Shown: positions 16,086 through 25,419 of the stretch, one piece after another
Layout of the letters: each line of letters opens with the position of its first letter
How positions within the stretch are numbered: position 1 is the stretch's first letter
NCBI GenBank assembly: GCA_028819215.1
Contig: JAPPMG010000019.1
Location: 1-39,422 of the forward strand
Source of the DNA: Bryobacterales bacterium
Lineage (GTDB): Bacteria > Acidobacteriota > Terriglobia > Bryobacterales > UBA6623
DNA length: 39,422 bases
Direction: 5' to 3'
Program-made: the position numbers and the translations under genes
Notes under the pieces: model-generated
Databases searched by the model: none
Seen by the model: the letters and a program-made list of their open reading frames with translations, nothing else
What the model was told of the DNA's origin: nothing

Positions 16086-17846
16086 ATGGCTACGACTAAC
16101 ACGCCAGCCGCGCCCCTCGGCGCGAGCAGAGAGAGCACTGACGGGATCGCCATCCTGCTGGAGGCGTCGGAGGCTGCTGCCGCGAACTCGCTGGACCTCG
16201 ACGCCCTGCTCGTCGAGCTTTCGAAGCTCGTGAGGAAAATCGTCGACTACGAGCTGTACGCGTTGCTGCTCCCCATCGAAGACGGACACCTGCGCATTGC
16301 CCACTCCGTCGGGTTCCCTGACGAGGTGGTGGAGTCGCTGCGCGTTCCACTCGGCTCTGGCCTGACTGGTCGGGCGCTGGTGACCAAGGCGACAGTGCTC
16401 GTGGATGACGTCGATCTCGATCCGGCCTACCTGAAGGCCATCGACTGCGTACGCAGCGAGCTGGCCGTGCCTCTAGTCGCTCGCGATCACGTCGTCGCGG
16501 TACTCGACCTGCAATCGGCGGATCCGCATGCTTTCGATCGTCGGGTCTCGGACCTGCTGGAACTGGTGGCGTCTCGTTTCTCGCTGGCGATCGACATCGC
16601 CCAGCTGTACCACGCGCAAGAAAAGCAGCGCTCAACCCTGGAAACGTTGCACAGGATTGCCCAAGAGTACTCCAGCATTCTCAACCTGAACGATCTATTG
16701 GAGAAAGTCGCTGGCATCGTGCACGACCTGATCCCCTACGACGCCCTGGCACTGTACCTCAAGGATCCGCAACGCCCGCTCCTGCGGCACTATTTCGGGG
16801 TCAAGTTCCAGGAGCGGGTCCACTGGCGGGACATGCCCTTCGGCGATGGCTTGGTGGGTACCGCAGCGGCCTCAGGGCAGCCCGTGCTGGTAGCGGACAC
16901 GTCAACGGACCCGCGCTACATCGAGTTTCTAGCAGGCATCCGCTCGGAAGTCGCAGTGCCCCTGATGCTCAAGGGAGACGTCATTGGCGTGCTGGACCTG
17001 GAGAGCCTCACTCCGTCCCGCTTCAGCAAAGACGATCTAGCCACGCTGATGCTTCTGGCACCGCAAGTGGCGGCAACCATCGAGAACGCCCGCCTGTACG
17101 AGGAAAAGGAGCGCAACGAAGCGCGGCTGGCTGGCGACCTGGCCGCCGCCCGCGCCCTGCAGAGCCACCTGCTTCCAGACGGGCGCCTGCGGGCCAAAGG
17201 GCTCGACATCGCCGCGAGGAACGATCCCGCAGCTGTGGTATCAGGTGACTTCTACGATTTCTACCGGCATGGCGGCACGATCGGCATCCTCAATGGAGAC
17301 GTCAGCGGCAAGGGTGCGGCCGCGGCTCTTTACGCTGCTCTGGCGAGCGGCCTGCTACGCTCAGCCGCGCGCACCAGCCTGTCGCCAGGAGCGACGCTGC
17401 GGAGCGTCAATGAGGCGCTGGTAGATCGCGGAGTGGGGGCTACTTTCTTAGCTGCCACGTACGCCAAGTGGCACCCCGGCGAGCGACTGCTCGTGCTGTC
17501 CGGGGCGGGCCTGCCGTACCCGTACGTCTACCGCAAGGGCAACCTGTCGCGCGTGGAGCTGTCCGGCATCCCATTGGGCCTGTTCCGGGACGCAAGCTAC
17601 GAAGACGTGGAGCTTGCACTGCAGCCGGGCGACCTAGTGGTGAGTGTGTCCGACGGCTTCACCGAGAGCCTTGACGAACGTGACGAGGAGTATGGCGAGA
17701 AGCACCTGCTGAAGATCCTCGACGCCAACCGCGAGGAGTCTGCCGAGACGATCTTGGAGCGCATCTTCGCCGATGTCGGCCTCTTCAGCTCGCGCACGCC
17801 GCAGTCCGACGACCGCACGGCGATCGTCATTCGCGTGACAGAGTGA
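16086..17846 (+). CDS. GAF-GAF-PP2C (SpoIIE/RsbU-type) serine phosphatase
   Basis: A 586-residue protein from ATG 16086. ATG 16071 is also possible. Two GAF domains (about 20-180 and 195-345), each with a V-P-L/V-x-x-x-D-x-V-x-G/A-V-L-D-L strand, sense a small molecule. A linker helix (YEEKERNEARLAGDLAAARALQSHLLP) is the RsbU-type connector. The PP2C domain has the metal-site acidic residues GDFYD, NGDVSGKG, SVSDGFTES and SDDRTAIV. It would dephosphorylate an anti-sigma-factor antagonist or similar partner, but none is present in the window. The next gene, lysA, follows after 22 bases. Confidence 0.92.
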   Translation: MATTNTPAAPLGASRESTDGIAILLEASEAAAANSLDLDALLVELSKLVRKIVDYELYALLLPIEDGHLRIAHSVGFPDEVVESLRVPLGSGLTGRALVTKATVLVDDVDLDPAYLKAIDCVRSELAVPLVARDHVVAVLDLQSADPHAFDRRVSDLLELVASRFSLAIDIAQLYHAQEKQRSTLETLHRIAQEYSSILNLNDLLEKVAGIVHDLIPYDALALYLKDPQRPLLRHYFGVKFQERVHWRDMPFGDGLVGTAAASGQPVLVADTSTDPRYIEFLAGIRSEVAVPLMLKGDVIGVLDLESLTPSRFSKDDLATLMLLAPQVAATIENARLYEEKERNEARLAGDLAAARALQSHLLPDGRLRAKGLDIAARNDPAAVVSGDFYDFYRHGGTIGILNGDVSGKGAAAALYAALASGLLRSAARTSLSPGATLRSVNEALVDRGVGATFLAATYAKWHPGERLLVLSGAGLPYPYVYRKGNLSRVELSGIPLGLFRDASYEDVELALQPGDLVVSVSDGFTESLDERDEEYGEKHLLKILDANREESAETILERIFADVGLFSSRTPQSDDRTAIVIRVTE

Positions 17847-17868
17847 GGCCCGCAGAGGACGCCCCGCC

Positions 17869-19119
17869 ATGCCCCTTCAGGAGTTTCACTACCGGGACAA
17901 CGAGCTCTACTGCGAGCACGCGGCCCTGAGCGCCATCGCACAAGCGGTCGGCACGCCCGCCTACGTTTACTCGGCCCGCGCTATCCGGGAAAACTACCGC
18001 TCCTATGAACGTGCCCTCGCCGAGGTGCCGCACCAAATCCACTACGCAGTCAAAGCCAACTCGTCTCTGGCGGTGCTCGCGCTGCTGGCGGCCGAGGGCG
18101 CCGGGTTCGACATCGTCTCCGGCGGAGAACTCTACCGAGTGCTGCAGGCGGGCGGAGATCCCTCCACGGTGGTCTATTCGGGAGTCGGCAAGACAGCGGC
18201 CGAGCTCAAATACGCGCTGGAGCAAGGCATTGGCGCGTTTAACTGCGAGTCGGAGCGAGAGCTGGAGATGCTCCAGGAGGTTGCGGCGCGCATCGGCGCA
18301 AGGCCCTCCGTGGCGCTGCGGGTAAACCCGAACATCGACGCGAAGACTCATCCGTATATCTCGACGGGGCTTAGCGAGCATAAGTTCGGGATCGGCTTGC
18401 AGGCCGCCGAATCGCTCTATGGCGAGGCGGCCAAGTGGTCTCCGCTGGAATTCACCGGCATCAGCTGCCACATCGGCTCGCAGATATTCGACACGAGTGT
18501 CTTTGAAGAGGTCTTGAGCCAGATGCTGGGATTGGCGGCCCGGCTGCGCGTGCGCGGTTTGCCGATCCAGGGAATTAACCTGGGTGGCGGCCTTGCGGTC
18601 GGATACGAGCAGGGCCAGTCCAGCGCATCGATCGCAGGCTACTGCCGGATGCTGTCTTCGGCTTTCGCAGGCAGCCGCTTCGTGCTGGGTCTCGAGCCCG
18701 GGCGGTCGATCGTGGGACAGGCCGGCATCTTGCTGACCTCGGTCTTGGTATACAAGCAAGCCGATCGCAAGACATTCTTGGTTGTGGACGGTGCCATGAA
18801 CGACCTGCTGCGTCCAGCCCTTTACAGTGCCCACCATGAGATTGTGCCGGTGATCGACCACGGCGGACCCCGTCTCCAATGCGATGTTGTCGGGCCGGTC
18901 TGCGAGAGCGGCGACTTTTTCGCCACCGGCCGCGAACTGCCGGCCTGCTCCGCCGGCGACCTGCTGGCAATCGCTACTGCCGGCGCCTACGGCTTCGTGC
19001 AGGCGTCGAACTACAACTCCCGCCCGCGGGCTGCGGAAGTGCTCGTGGATGGCGAGGCCTTCCGCATCGTGCGCAAGCGCGAGACCCGCGAGGACCTGAT
19101 CCGAGGCGAGACCCTGTAA
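17869..19119 (+). CDS. lysA: Diaminopimelate decarboxylase
   Basis: A 416-residue PLP fold-III enzyme that makes lysine from meso-diaminopimelate, the last step of lysine synthesis. IHYAVKANS (Lys62) binds PLP. FDIVSGGELYR, VALRVNPNID, LSEHKFGI, HIGSQI, NLGGGL and LEPGRSIV follow the family order, and CESGDFFA (Cys about 345) is the second-subunit active-site element. No lysine-pathway neighbours are seen. The start is 22 bases after the phosphatase stop, so co-transcription is likely, and a weak CGGGC/GCCCG hairpin follows the stop at 19125-19137. Confidence 0.95.
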   Translation: MPLQEFHYRDNELYCEHAALSAIAQAVGTPAYVYSARAIRENYRSYERALAEVPHQIHYAVKANSSLAVLALLAAEGAGFDIVSGGELYRVLQAGGDPSTVVYSGVGKTAAELKYALEQGIGAFNCESERELEMLQEVAARIGARPSVALRVNPNIDAKTHPYISTGLSEHKFGIGLQAAESLYGEAAKWSPLEFTGISCHIGSQIFDTSVFEEVLSQMLGLAARLRVRGLPIQGINLGGGLAVGYEQGQSSASIAGYCRMLSSAFAGSRFVLGLEPGRSIVGQAGILLTSVLVYKQADRKTFLVVDGAMNDLLRPALYSAHHEIVPVIDHGGPRLQCDVVGPVCESGDFFATGRELPACSAGDLLAIATAGAYGFVQASNYNSRPRAAEVLVDGEAFRIVRKRETREDLIRGETL

Positions 19120-19167
19120 CTAGGCGGGCGCAGCCCGGCCGACGCGCTGTAACTTCCAGTCCGAGCC

Positions 19168-19965
19168 TCAGAGGTTCGGCTCGAACGGCCACTTCGCCGT
19201 GGTGGTGTAGCCGCCGTCGGATGCAATCACCTGCCCGGTGATATAGTCGCTCGCCGGGCTGGCAAGGAACACCGCCAGTCCGGCAATGTCGTCCGGCGTG
19301 CCGAGGCGGGGATTGGCTTGGACATTGTCGAGCCACTCCGTCATGTGCTGCGGCTGCCACATGTCGCGATTGAGATCGGTGAGGATGAAGCCCGGCGCTA
19401 TGCAATTGACTTGGATATCGGCGTGCGCCCATTCCGCAGCCAGCACCCGCGTCAGCCCAGCCAAGGCGCTCTTGGTCATCGCATAGACCGACAGGTACGG
19501 CAATCCCAACACGGACATGAGACTGCCGATATGCACGATCTTGCCGCCGCGTCCGCGCTCGACCATGCGCGCCCCGACCGCTTTGGTGAGATGCACGATA
19601 CCGTGCAGATTCGTCTGCATGATCCGCTCGTACTCCTCGGCAGAGTAGTCCTGAAAGCGCTTCCGGATGTTTGTACCCGCGACATTGACCAAGATGTCCA
19701 CGTCACCGCAGGCGGCGGCGACGGACTCGATAGACTCAGGGTCCGTGATGTCGAGCTGGACAGCCTCTGCGGAAAGGCCGACTTCGCTCAGGCCTTGGAC
19801 TTGCTGATCTAGTACGTCCGTCGAGCGCGCAGCCAGCACCGTGTGGGCACCCTGCGCGGCGGCGGCCTTGGCGATCGCCAAGCCGATGCCCCGGCTAGCG
19901 CCGGCAACCAGCGCGGTGCGCCCCTGAAGCGAGAACATTCGTGCGTAGTCCATGCGGGCTGCCAT
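19168..19965 (-). CDS. SDR family NAD(P)-dependent oxidoreductase
   Basis: A 265-residue classical short-chain dehydrogenase. GASRGIGLAIAKA is the nucleotide-binding turn and NVAGTN the structural motif. The catalytic set is Ser in KIVHIGS and Tyr-x-x-x-Lys in SVYAMTKSA, with IAPGFILTDL after it. The end ITGQVIASDGGYTTTA is typical of gluconate 5-dehydrogenase or 3-oxoacyl reductase-like members, but the substrate cannot be assigned. The first ATG is at 19965, with later in-frame ATGs at 19953 and 19938 possible. It is convergent with lysA. Confidence 0.9.
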   Translation of the reverse strand: MAARMDYARMFSLQGRTALVAGASRGIGLAIAKAAAAQGAHTVLAARSTDVLDQQVQGLSEVGLSAEAVQLDITDPESIESVAAACGDVDILVNVAGTNIRKRFQDYSAEEYERIMQTNLHGIVHLTKAVGARMVERGRGGKIVHIGSLMSVLGLPYLSVYAMTKSALAGLTRVLAAEWAHADIQVNCIAPGFILTDLNRDMWQPQHMTEWLDNVQANPRLGTPDDIAGLAVFLASPASDYITGQVIASDGGYTTTAKWPFEPNL

Positions 19966-20156
19966 CTTAGCTCAGGTCAGAATCAGAACCGCTACCAGCC
20001 GCCGCGTGGCGTATCAGCACTTGAGCCGGACGCCCTTGGCCTAGTTCGCACGCCGCGATTCAGGGTGCCCGACTACAAAGAATCTAGGATCTCGGCAGCA
20101 CGCCGCATTCGATGCTCGGCAGCCCCGGTCTCGTGCCCAAGATCTCGTGCCCGTCG

Positions 20157-21089
20157 TCAGGAGACCGCGGGCTGGTCAGTTGCCGGACAGTCCTGAACCG
20201 CTTGGCGTACAGTCTGCGAGATCTTCTGCATTGCCACTGCGAGAGCCGATTGCCGCCGCCAAGCGAGGATGATTGTCCGGTGTGGCATCGGTCGCTCTAT
20301 CGGGCGCGTCACGAGGTCAGACCGAAGAGTTTCGGTAGGCACCGCGATGAGCGGCAGCAAGGTGATGCCCATGTTGGCGGACGCCATCTGCACCAGCGTC
20401 GGCAAACTCGTCGACCGAAAGCCAAGTTCATAAACGCCAATTCCGCTACAGAACTCGATCACCTGATCGCGAAAGCAGTGCCCCTCGTCAAGCAGAAGAA
20501 GGTGCTCGCCTTTCAGGGATTTGAACGCTATGGGCGTTGACGAGCTGCCAAGGGGGTGGCAGGGCGGCACAGCAAGCACGAACGGATCCTTCGCGATGAC
20601 CTCGTAAGTGACGTCCCCGATCTCCGATTCCAGGGCAAGAAACGCAGCGTCGAGGCTCCCATGGCGGATCTGGCGAACGAGTGTCTCGGTCTTGTCCTCC
20701 AGCCAAGCTAGAGTCAAGCGCGGAAGCTCCTGGCGCAGCCTCGCAGCTACGGTGGGGAGCAAGTAGGGTCCGATGGTGGGTATTACGCCGATTCGCAGCG
20801 TGCCCGCTAAAGGTTCCAAGAATCGCTGTGCGGCAATGCTGACATCGTCCGCGTCAATCAGAACATTCCGCATGCATTCGATCAGCTCAGATCCTCCTGC
20901 GGTAATCAGCACACTTCGACGATTGCGCTCGAACAACTGCACTTTCAGCGCAGCTTCAACCTTCGCAACTTGCGCGCTCAGCGAAGTCTGGGACACGCCA
21001 CAGCGCTCGGCCGCCTGGCGAAAGCTCTTCGTGTCCGCTACGGCCACGACGTACTGAAGCTGTCGGAGCGAGAAGTCGTGCTTTGTCAT
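20157..21089 (-). CDS. oxyR: OxyR-type LysR-family peroxide regulator
   Basis: A 310-residue LysR regulator. The helix-turn-helix is at about 7-65 (FSLRQLQYVVAVADTKSFRQAAERCGVSQTSLSAQVAKVE). In the effector domain, DEGHCFRDQVIEFC places Cys205 and Cys214 nine residues apart, matching the peroxide-sensing disulfide pair of E. coli OxyR (Cys199/Cys208). The flanking GHC-RDQ, RSTSLPTLVQMASANMGITLLPLIA is the same order as OxyR. It should activate peroxide-defence genes on oxidation. No catalase or AhpC gene is in the window, so the targets lie elsewhere. Confidence 0.92.
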   Translation of the reverse strand: MTKHDFSLRQLQYVVAVADTKSFRQAAERCGVSQTSLSAQVAKVEAALKVQLFERNRRSVLITAGGSELIECMRNVLIDADDVSIAAQRFLEPLAGTLRIGVIPTIGPYLLPTVAARLRQELPRLTLAWLEDKTETLVRQIRHGSLDAAFLALESEIGDVTYEVIAKDPFVLAVPPCHPLGSSSTPIAFKSLKGEHLLLLDEGHCFRDQVIEFCSGIGVYELGFRSTSLPTLVQMASANMGITLLPLIAVPTETLRSDLVTRPIERPMPHRTIILAWRRQSALAVAMQKISQTVRQAVQDCPATDQPAVS

Positions 21090-21105
21090 CGATGACAGCG
21101 CTAGG

Positions 21106-21534
21106 CTAACACACGGGGATTATATACAAGAGTGCCGATTTAGGCAGTTTCCGCACACAGTTCTGGAGCGACGCACGGCCCAACGGCCCACGTTTGCTCC
21201 CGAGGGCTATAACCCCGGCCGCCAAGATGTTGAGCGCGGCGTTGACTGCACGCATTTGCGTCAGCCACTGGCACTGGTCGTAGAAGCTGAGCGACTCCTC
21301 GCGTTCCTGATGGGCCGTCCTGCGGCGCTCCAGAGCCTGATTGTAGAGCCAGTTCAAACGCCCTAGGATCGACTCCATCAAGGCGTACCCGGCCGGGCTC
21401 GATTTCAGCCGAACCGAGTATGGGGTTGGCGCGGACGGAGGCGAGCGACGCTTCGCGACGCTCAACAGAGGGCCCGGCCAAGAATACGGGCGTCCGGTCG
21501 AGAGCGCGACGAAGACCGCGACCTCCCAGGACAC
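21106..21534 (-). pseudogene. TnpB (IS200/IS605 OrfB) remnant with internal deletion
   Basis: The frame joins two distant parts of a TnpB-type protein. The N-terminal part reads YSVRLKSSPAG, then ILGRLNWLYNQALERRRTAHQ and ESLSFYDQCQWLTQMRA, a known TnpB/OrfB N-terminal pattern. It runs straight into VNAALNILAAGVIALG, which in intact proteins is the C-terminal D-V-N-A-A-x-N-I motif of the RuvC domain. About 250 residues, including the zinc finger and most of RuvC, are lost without disrupting the frame, and the Asp before VNAA is also gone (now Ala). The first 35 or so residues look non-homologous. It is nuclease-dead. No tnpA or intact element ends were found nearby. Confidence 0.75.
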
Positions 21535-21697
21535 TGGGTGCCGATGGAGCAGATCCCTGCCTTATACTGAGGCCAACATTGGTCCGGCACGCGGCGTAGC
21601 GTTAGCCCGCGGCCGCTGCCCAGCTTGGGTAGAGAAGGCATTCACTGTAATCGGAAACGCGCGTAGAAACCTCCGCCCACGCCCTAGCGCAATCAGA

Positions 21698-22585
21698 ATG
21701 ACCGCAAATTCGGCAATAGAAGTCCCGGAACGGCCGGGACAACGCTCGAGGCTCTGGAAGCGCCCTGGTCTTCACCTGCTCAGCAGAGGCGTGGTGTGCG
21801 CCGTCGTTGCGGGAAGCCTAGGCGGACTGTTCTTCGTACCGGCCAATGGCTGGGTCTACGTGGCCGACGTACTCCTCCGTTCTTACCTGGCGTTCGTGGG
21901 AACAGTGATGGCCCACGAGGCGGTGCACGGGCTGATGGGCCGGACACGCGCTGCCAATTCTTGGTGGGGACGTCTCGCCCTGGTTCCTTGCATGGTGCCG
22001 TTCACCAACTTCCGCAAGACCCATCTCCTGCACCACCGCTTCACGAACGAGGAGAGCCAGGACCCGGACCACTTCGTCAAGCCAGCCACGCACCGTGAAT
22101 GGGAACTCCCGCTGCGGGCAGTGGCGATGCCTCACCACTGGCTCCTCTGGTTGCGCAAGCGGGAGGGCGTCGATGGCTCTCACGTACGCGAGTTGCTCCT
22201 GAACTACCTAGGTATCGCCCTGGTCTATCTCCCCATCTCTCTTCTGGTGGGCTTGGAAAGGATCGTTTCCGGCATGCTTCCCTTGCTGGTGATCGTGTCG
22301 TTGCTGCTGTGGTACCCGTTCGCGTTCAAGACCCACGAGGGCTTCTCGACCGGAAGCCCGGAATCGCGTTCGCACAACTACTACGGCCGGCTGATGTACT
22401 GGTTCTCGTTCGGCTTGTCGATGCACAGAACGCATCACATGCGCCCGCATCTTGGTTGGATCGAGCTGCTTCCATTTGTCGAGCCGAACCCTTCTGTGTC
22501 CAGTGCGCTGATTCCGAGGCGCGACATCCGAAACGACCTCGCGTCGGCGGTCCCCGATGCCCAATCCCGCTCTCAGCACGCTTGA
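21698..22585 (+). CDS. Membrane fatty acid desaturase-like protein
   Basis: A 295-residue integral membrane di-iron protein. Three His boxes are visible: HEAVHG (about 72-77), HLLHHRFTN (about 108-116) and HRTHHMRPH (about 248-256), the set expected for acyl desaturases and related hydroxylases. Hydrophobic segments at about 27-47, 50-70, 165-185 and 188-208 give a multi-pass topology. It would insert a double bond or hydroxyl in an acyl or polyene chain. It overlaps the next gene by 29 bases and begins a run of three overlapping genes with the acyltransferase and GH3-type ligase. Confidence 0.88.
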   Translation: MTANSAIEVPERPGQRSRLWKRPGLHLLSRGVVCAVVAGSLGGLFFVPANGWVYVADVLLRSYLAFVGTVMAHEAVHGLMGRTRAANSWWGRLALVPCMVPFTNFRKTHLLHHRFTNEESQDPDHFVKPATHREWELPLRAVAMPHHWLLWLRKREGVDGSHVRELLLNYLGIALVYLPISLLVGLERIVSGMLPLLVIVSLLLWYPFAFKTHEGFSTGSPESRSHNYYGRLMYWFSFGLSMHRTHHMRPHLGWIELLPFVEPNPSVSSALIPRRDIRNDLASAVPDAQSRSQHA

Positions 22586-23786
22586 CCTCGTCAGCCTGGT
22601 CATGGACAGCGAGGTCCGGCCGCTCGACTTCGCAGTGCTGCTTCATTTCAACCGGGAGATCGATGCGGACGACCTCGCGCGCGGAGCACGCAGCGCACGA
22701 AACCTCCACTCGACGACGGCATGCAGCGTGGTTGATGGCCGCTGGTCTCCGCTGGAGCCAGATTGCGGCGAGCCGGCGTTTCGCTCGTTTCGGCGGGGGG
22801 ACAGCGAGGGGCTCATCGAGCAGTTCCTTCGGAGGCCGTTCGATCTCGCGAGCGGACCACCGCTCCGCCAAGCCTGGGTGCAAGACGTGGAAACCGGAAA
22901 TGGCTGTCTTGTCACCAAGGTCCACCACTGCGTGGCAGACCTGCTCAGTGTATTGGCATGGATTCGACACCAGCTACGAGTCGCCTCGGACCTAGACCGA
23001 CCCTGCGCGGAGCCGGCTGCGGTGGTGCCACCTGCGCTTGCGGAACCACCGCCTGGTGCCAAGCGCAACCCGGCATGGGACCGTTGCGCCCCTCTGTGGA
23101 CTCGGCCTGGGGAGGCATCCGGCGAGAGACGCTGGATCACTTACTCCTTTTCGCACGGCGAGTTCATGAGAGTCTCCCTGGCGGAATGTGGGTTCACATT
23201 CAACGACGTCCTCGTGGTCGCCGCGTTGGAGACGCTCCAAGAATGGAACCGGATCCAAGGCGACAACGGACGGCGCGTAGGCATTTGGCTGCCCGTCAAC
23301 ATTCGACGAGATGCATTCGAGGGATTCGGCAATGCCTCGAGCCGCATTCGAGTGCGCCGGAACTATGCCGACCGGCTGGATATTTCAGACAAATGCCGCG
23401 CCGTTCGATCGCAGATCAACCTCGCCCGGGAGCGTGGTGAATGGACGGTGCCCCAGCGAACGCTTCTGACAGGCATTCCACTGCGACTCAGTGCCCCGCT
23501 CGTCCGCAGGTACTTGAACCGCCCGTGGGCGGATATGGGCTCCGCGGCCTTCAGCCACGTCCAGAAGTGGCCAGGGCAGGACGATCCGGTCTTCGCGGGA
23601 TTGCAGGAGCTTAGCGTGCTGGGCGCGATGCACCGGCGCCACGCCTTGATCTTCGCGGCGGTATCGTTGGGCAATCGGACTTGGATGACGATCACGTACG
23701 ACCCGGCTCTGCTCTGGCCGGAAGATATTGCGGTCATTCGGGACCACTACCTAAGCACCCTCCGAGCAGCGTCGCGAGGGCTCTGA
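22557..23786 (+). CDS. Condensation-domain-like acyltransferase
   Basis: A 409-residue protein resembling the condensation/WS-DGAT acyltransferase superfamily. The catalytic motif is HHCVADL (about 122-128), where HHxxxDG is usual: both His and the Asp remain, the Gly does not. FTFNDVLVVAALETLQEWNR and the VGIWLPVNIRRDAF-GNASSRI region match the second half of the fold. There is no carrier protein or adenylation domain fused to it. It would join an activated acyl group to an alcohol or amine. Its stop overlaps the next start in a TGATG, so it is translationally coupled to the GH3-type gene. Confidence 0.78.
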   Translation: MPNPALSTLDLVSLVMDSEVRPLDFAVLLHFNREIDADDLARGARSARNLHSTTACSVVDGRWSPLEPDCGEPAFRSFRRGDSEGLIEQFLRRPFDLASGPPLRQAWVQDVETGNGCLVTKVHHCVADLLSVLAWIRHQLRVASDLDRPCAEPAAVVPPALAEPPPGAKRNPAWDRCAPLWTRPGEASGERRWITYSFSHGEFMRVSLAECGFTFNDVLVVAALETLQEWNRIQGDNGRRVGIWLPVNIRRDAFEGFGNASSRIRVRRNYADRLDISDKCRAVRSQINLARERGEWTVPQRTLLTGIPLRLSAPLVRRYLNRPWADMGSAAFSHVQKWPGQDDPVFAGLQELSVLGAMHRRHALIFAAVSLGNRTWMTITYDPALLWPEDIAVIRDHYLSTLRAASRGL

Positions 23787-25387
23787 TGCGCGCCGGATGC
23801 AACGACGCGTTGCGATTCTTGATCGGTGTTGTCTTGCGCGCGGCGGGTGCGCTGGCGGAGATCTTGCACCGTCTACGAGCGCGACATCATCGGCTGCTGT
23901 GGTCGAAGATGCGACGCCGTTTCGGGATTTGCCCCGAGACGGAGTTGACAACCGAGGTGCCGCCGCTCGATCCGGCCAGCGATTCAACGCGAATTGCAAG
24001 CACATCGGGGACGAGGGGCAGCCCAAAGCGGCTCGCCTATAGCCGACGACGCATTGCCGCAGTGAGATGGGTGTTTGTCGATTCGTTCATGCGGGCGTTC
24101 TGGATGCTGGGAGTTCGCCGGACAAGCATGTACGTGTTCGGCCCCGTCCAACCTGACGGATCGCTAAGCAGCCTGCTGCTCAGCGAGGCGGACAGGCCGC
24201 CTTACCTTGCAACGCTGCAAGCCCCGTATCGGATACATAGCTGGGAGACTCTGCGGCCGTTGCACGATGCCTACGGCCTCGAGGCCGTCCGACTGTGGAT
24301 CCTGGCGGTTTCCAACCCGGGAGTGCTATACAGCACCAACCCGTCCACGATGTCAGTCTTCTTTGACACTCTGGAAGACGACTGGATGCGGTGTAGCGCC
24401 TTGGTTCGGGACTGCGTCCGAACCCCGGACACGTTGGATCCGTCGCTGGCCGCCGCAACTCGCCGCCTTGCCTCCAACGGTTACGCACAGCGTCTGAAGA
24501 GGATCGCGGAGAGCCCGACATTCCTGCCGATTGACGAATGGGCTCCGGCGACACGCGTGTATGTCTGCTGGACCGGCGGGTATCTCGCGCCGTTTCTCGA
24601 CCGGCTTGAGTTGTACTTGCCCGCCTCTCGCTTCCGCCGGGTGCCGATGTACTCTATGTCGACCGAGACGATCGAGACCATCCCCGACTTCCGGCTCGGC
24701 GATGCATCGTTCCTGCCGATAGCCCCTGGCGTCTGCTGCGAGTTCCTGGAGTCTGGCGTCCCTCGGGCCCCGGACCGGCTCCTGGCCCCCGGCGAGCTCT
24801 CTGTCGGTAGCGTCTACGAACTCGTGGTCAGCAACGCGCACGGCCTGCGGCGCTATTGCACCGGCGACCTGTTTAGAGTCGAACGGTTCGTCAGCGACTT
24901 GCCCGACCTCCGGTTTCTGCGTCGCCGAGGCCTCGGCTACTCCTTCACCGGCGAAAAGCTGACAGGGACACAGGCACTTCTGGCGTACGAGGGCCTCCGG
25001 CGGTCGTTTCCCGACCTGACTGACGACCACGCGCTGACCTGTTTTCCCTCCCTGCAACCGGCTGAGGGATTGCCACACTATCGACTCGTCCTCGTCTACC
25101 CCGGCCAAAAGGACCCTGGCCCTGTGGCGGGGTTGGCGGAACGGTTCGACGAATTGCTCCGTGCAGTAAACAGCGAGTATCGCGCCAAGCGGTCAAGCGG
25201 GCGCCTGGGGGCCGTGCGGCTCGAGCGGGTCGGCTTGCACGGGCTGCGGGAGCGCCTGCCCCAAGGAAGCGGGGGCGGACTGGATTCCCAGTTCAAGTTC
25301 CTGCCGCTCTACCCCCGATTGTGGGAGTCCTCCGCTGGGGACCGGTCAGCGTCGAACCGGCGGCCAAGCGCACTGCGCAGTGCCTAG
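23786..25387 (+). CDS. GH3-family acyl-acid adenylating/amido-synthetase-like enzyme
   Basis: A 533-residue protein with the plant-type GH3 family order. STSGTRGSPK (about 72-81) is the ATP-binding loop. Then come ILAVSNPGVLYSTNPSTMS, WTGGYLAPFLDRLELYLP, YSMSTETIE, VYELVVSNAHGLRRYCTGDLFRV (about 343-366) and FLRRRGLGYSFTGEKLTGTQ (about 378-397). GH3 enzymes adenylate a carboxylate and, in plants, transfer it to an amino acid. The start ATG 23786 overlaps the previous stop as TGATG, and an in-frame upstream region to 23681 lies inside the previous gene. The N-terminus (about 7-30) is hydrophobic and may contact the membrane. The substrate is unknown, but a fatty acid is likely given its neighbours. 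Confidence 0.85.
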   Translation: MRAGCNDALRFLIGVVLRAAGALAEILHRLRARHHRLLWSKMRRRFGICPETELTTEVPPLDPASDSTRIASTSGTRGSPKRLAYSRRRIAAVRWVFVDSFMRAFWMLGVRRTSMYVFGPVQPDGSLSSLLLSEADRPPYLATLQAPYRIHSWETLRPLHDAYGLEAVRLWILAVSNPGVLYSTNPSTMSVFFDTLEDDWMRCSALVRDCVRTPDTLDPSLAAATRRLASNGYAQRLKRIAESPTFLPIDEWAPATRVYVCWTGGYLAPFLDRLELYLPASRFRRVPMYSMSTETIETIPDFRLGDASFLPIAPGVCCEFLESGVPRAPDRLLAPGELSVGSVYELVVSNAHGLRRYCTGDLFRVERFVSDLPDLRFLRRRGLGYSFTGEKLTGTQALLAYEGLRRSFPDLTDDHALTCFPSLQPAEGLPHYRLVLVYPGQKDPGPVAGLAERFDELLRAVNSEYRAKRSSGRLGAVRLERVGLHGLRERLPQGSGGGLDSQFKFLPLYPRLWESSAGDRSASNRRPSALRSA

Positions 25388-25419
25388 AACTGCATTGCGC
25401 GCTTCGGGTGAGAGCGCTG

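Noticed and set aside
18005..18879. Long frames overlapping lysA on both strands
   Set aside because: Only the lysA frame carries the PLP and active-site motifs.
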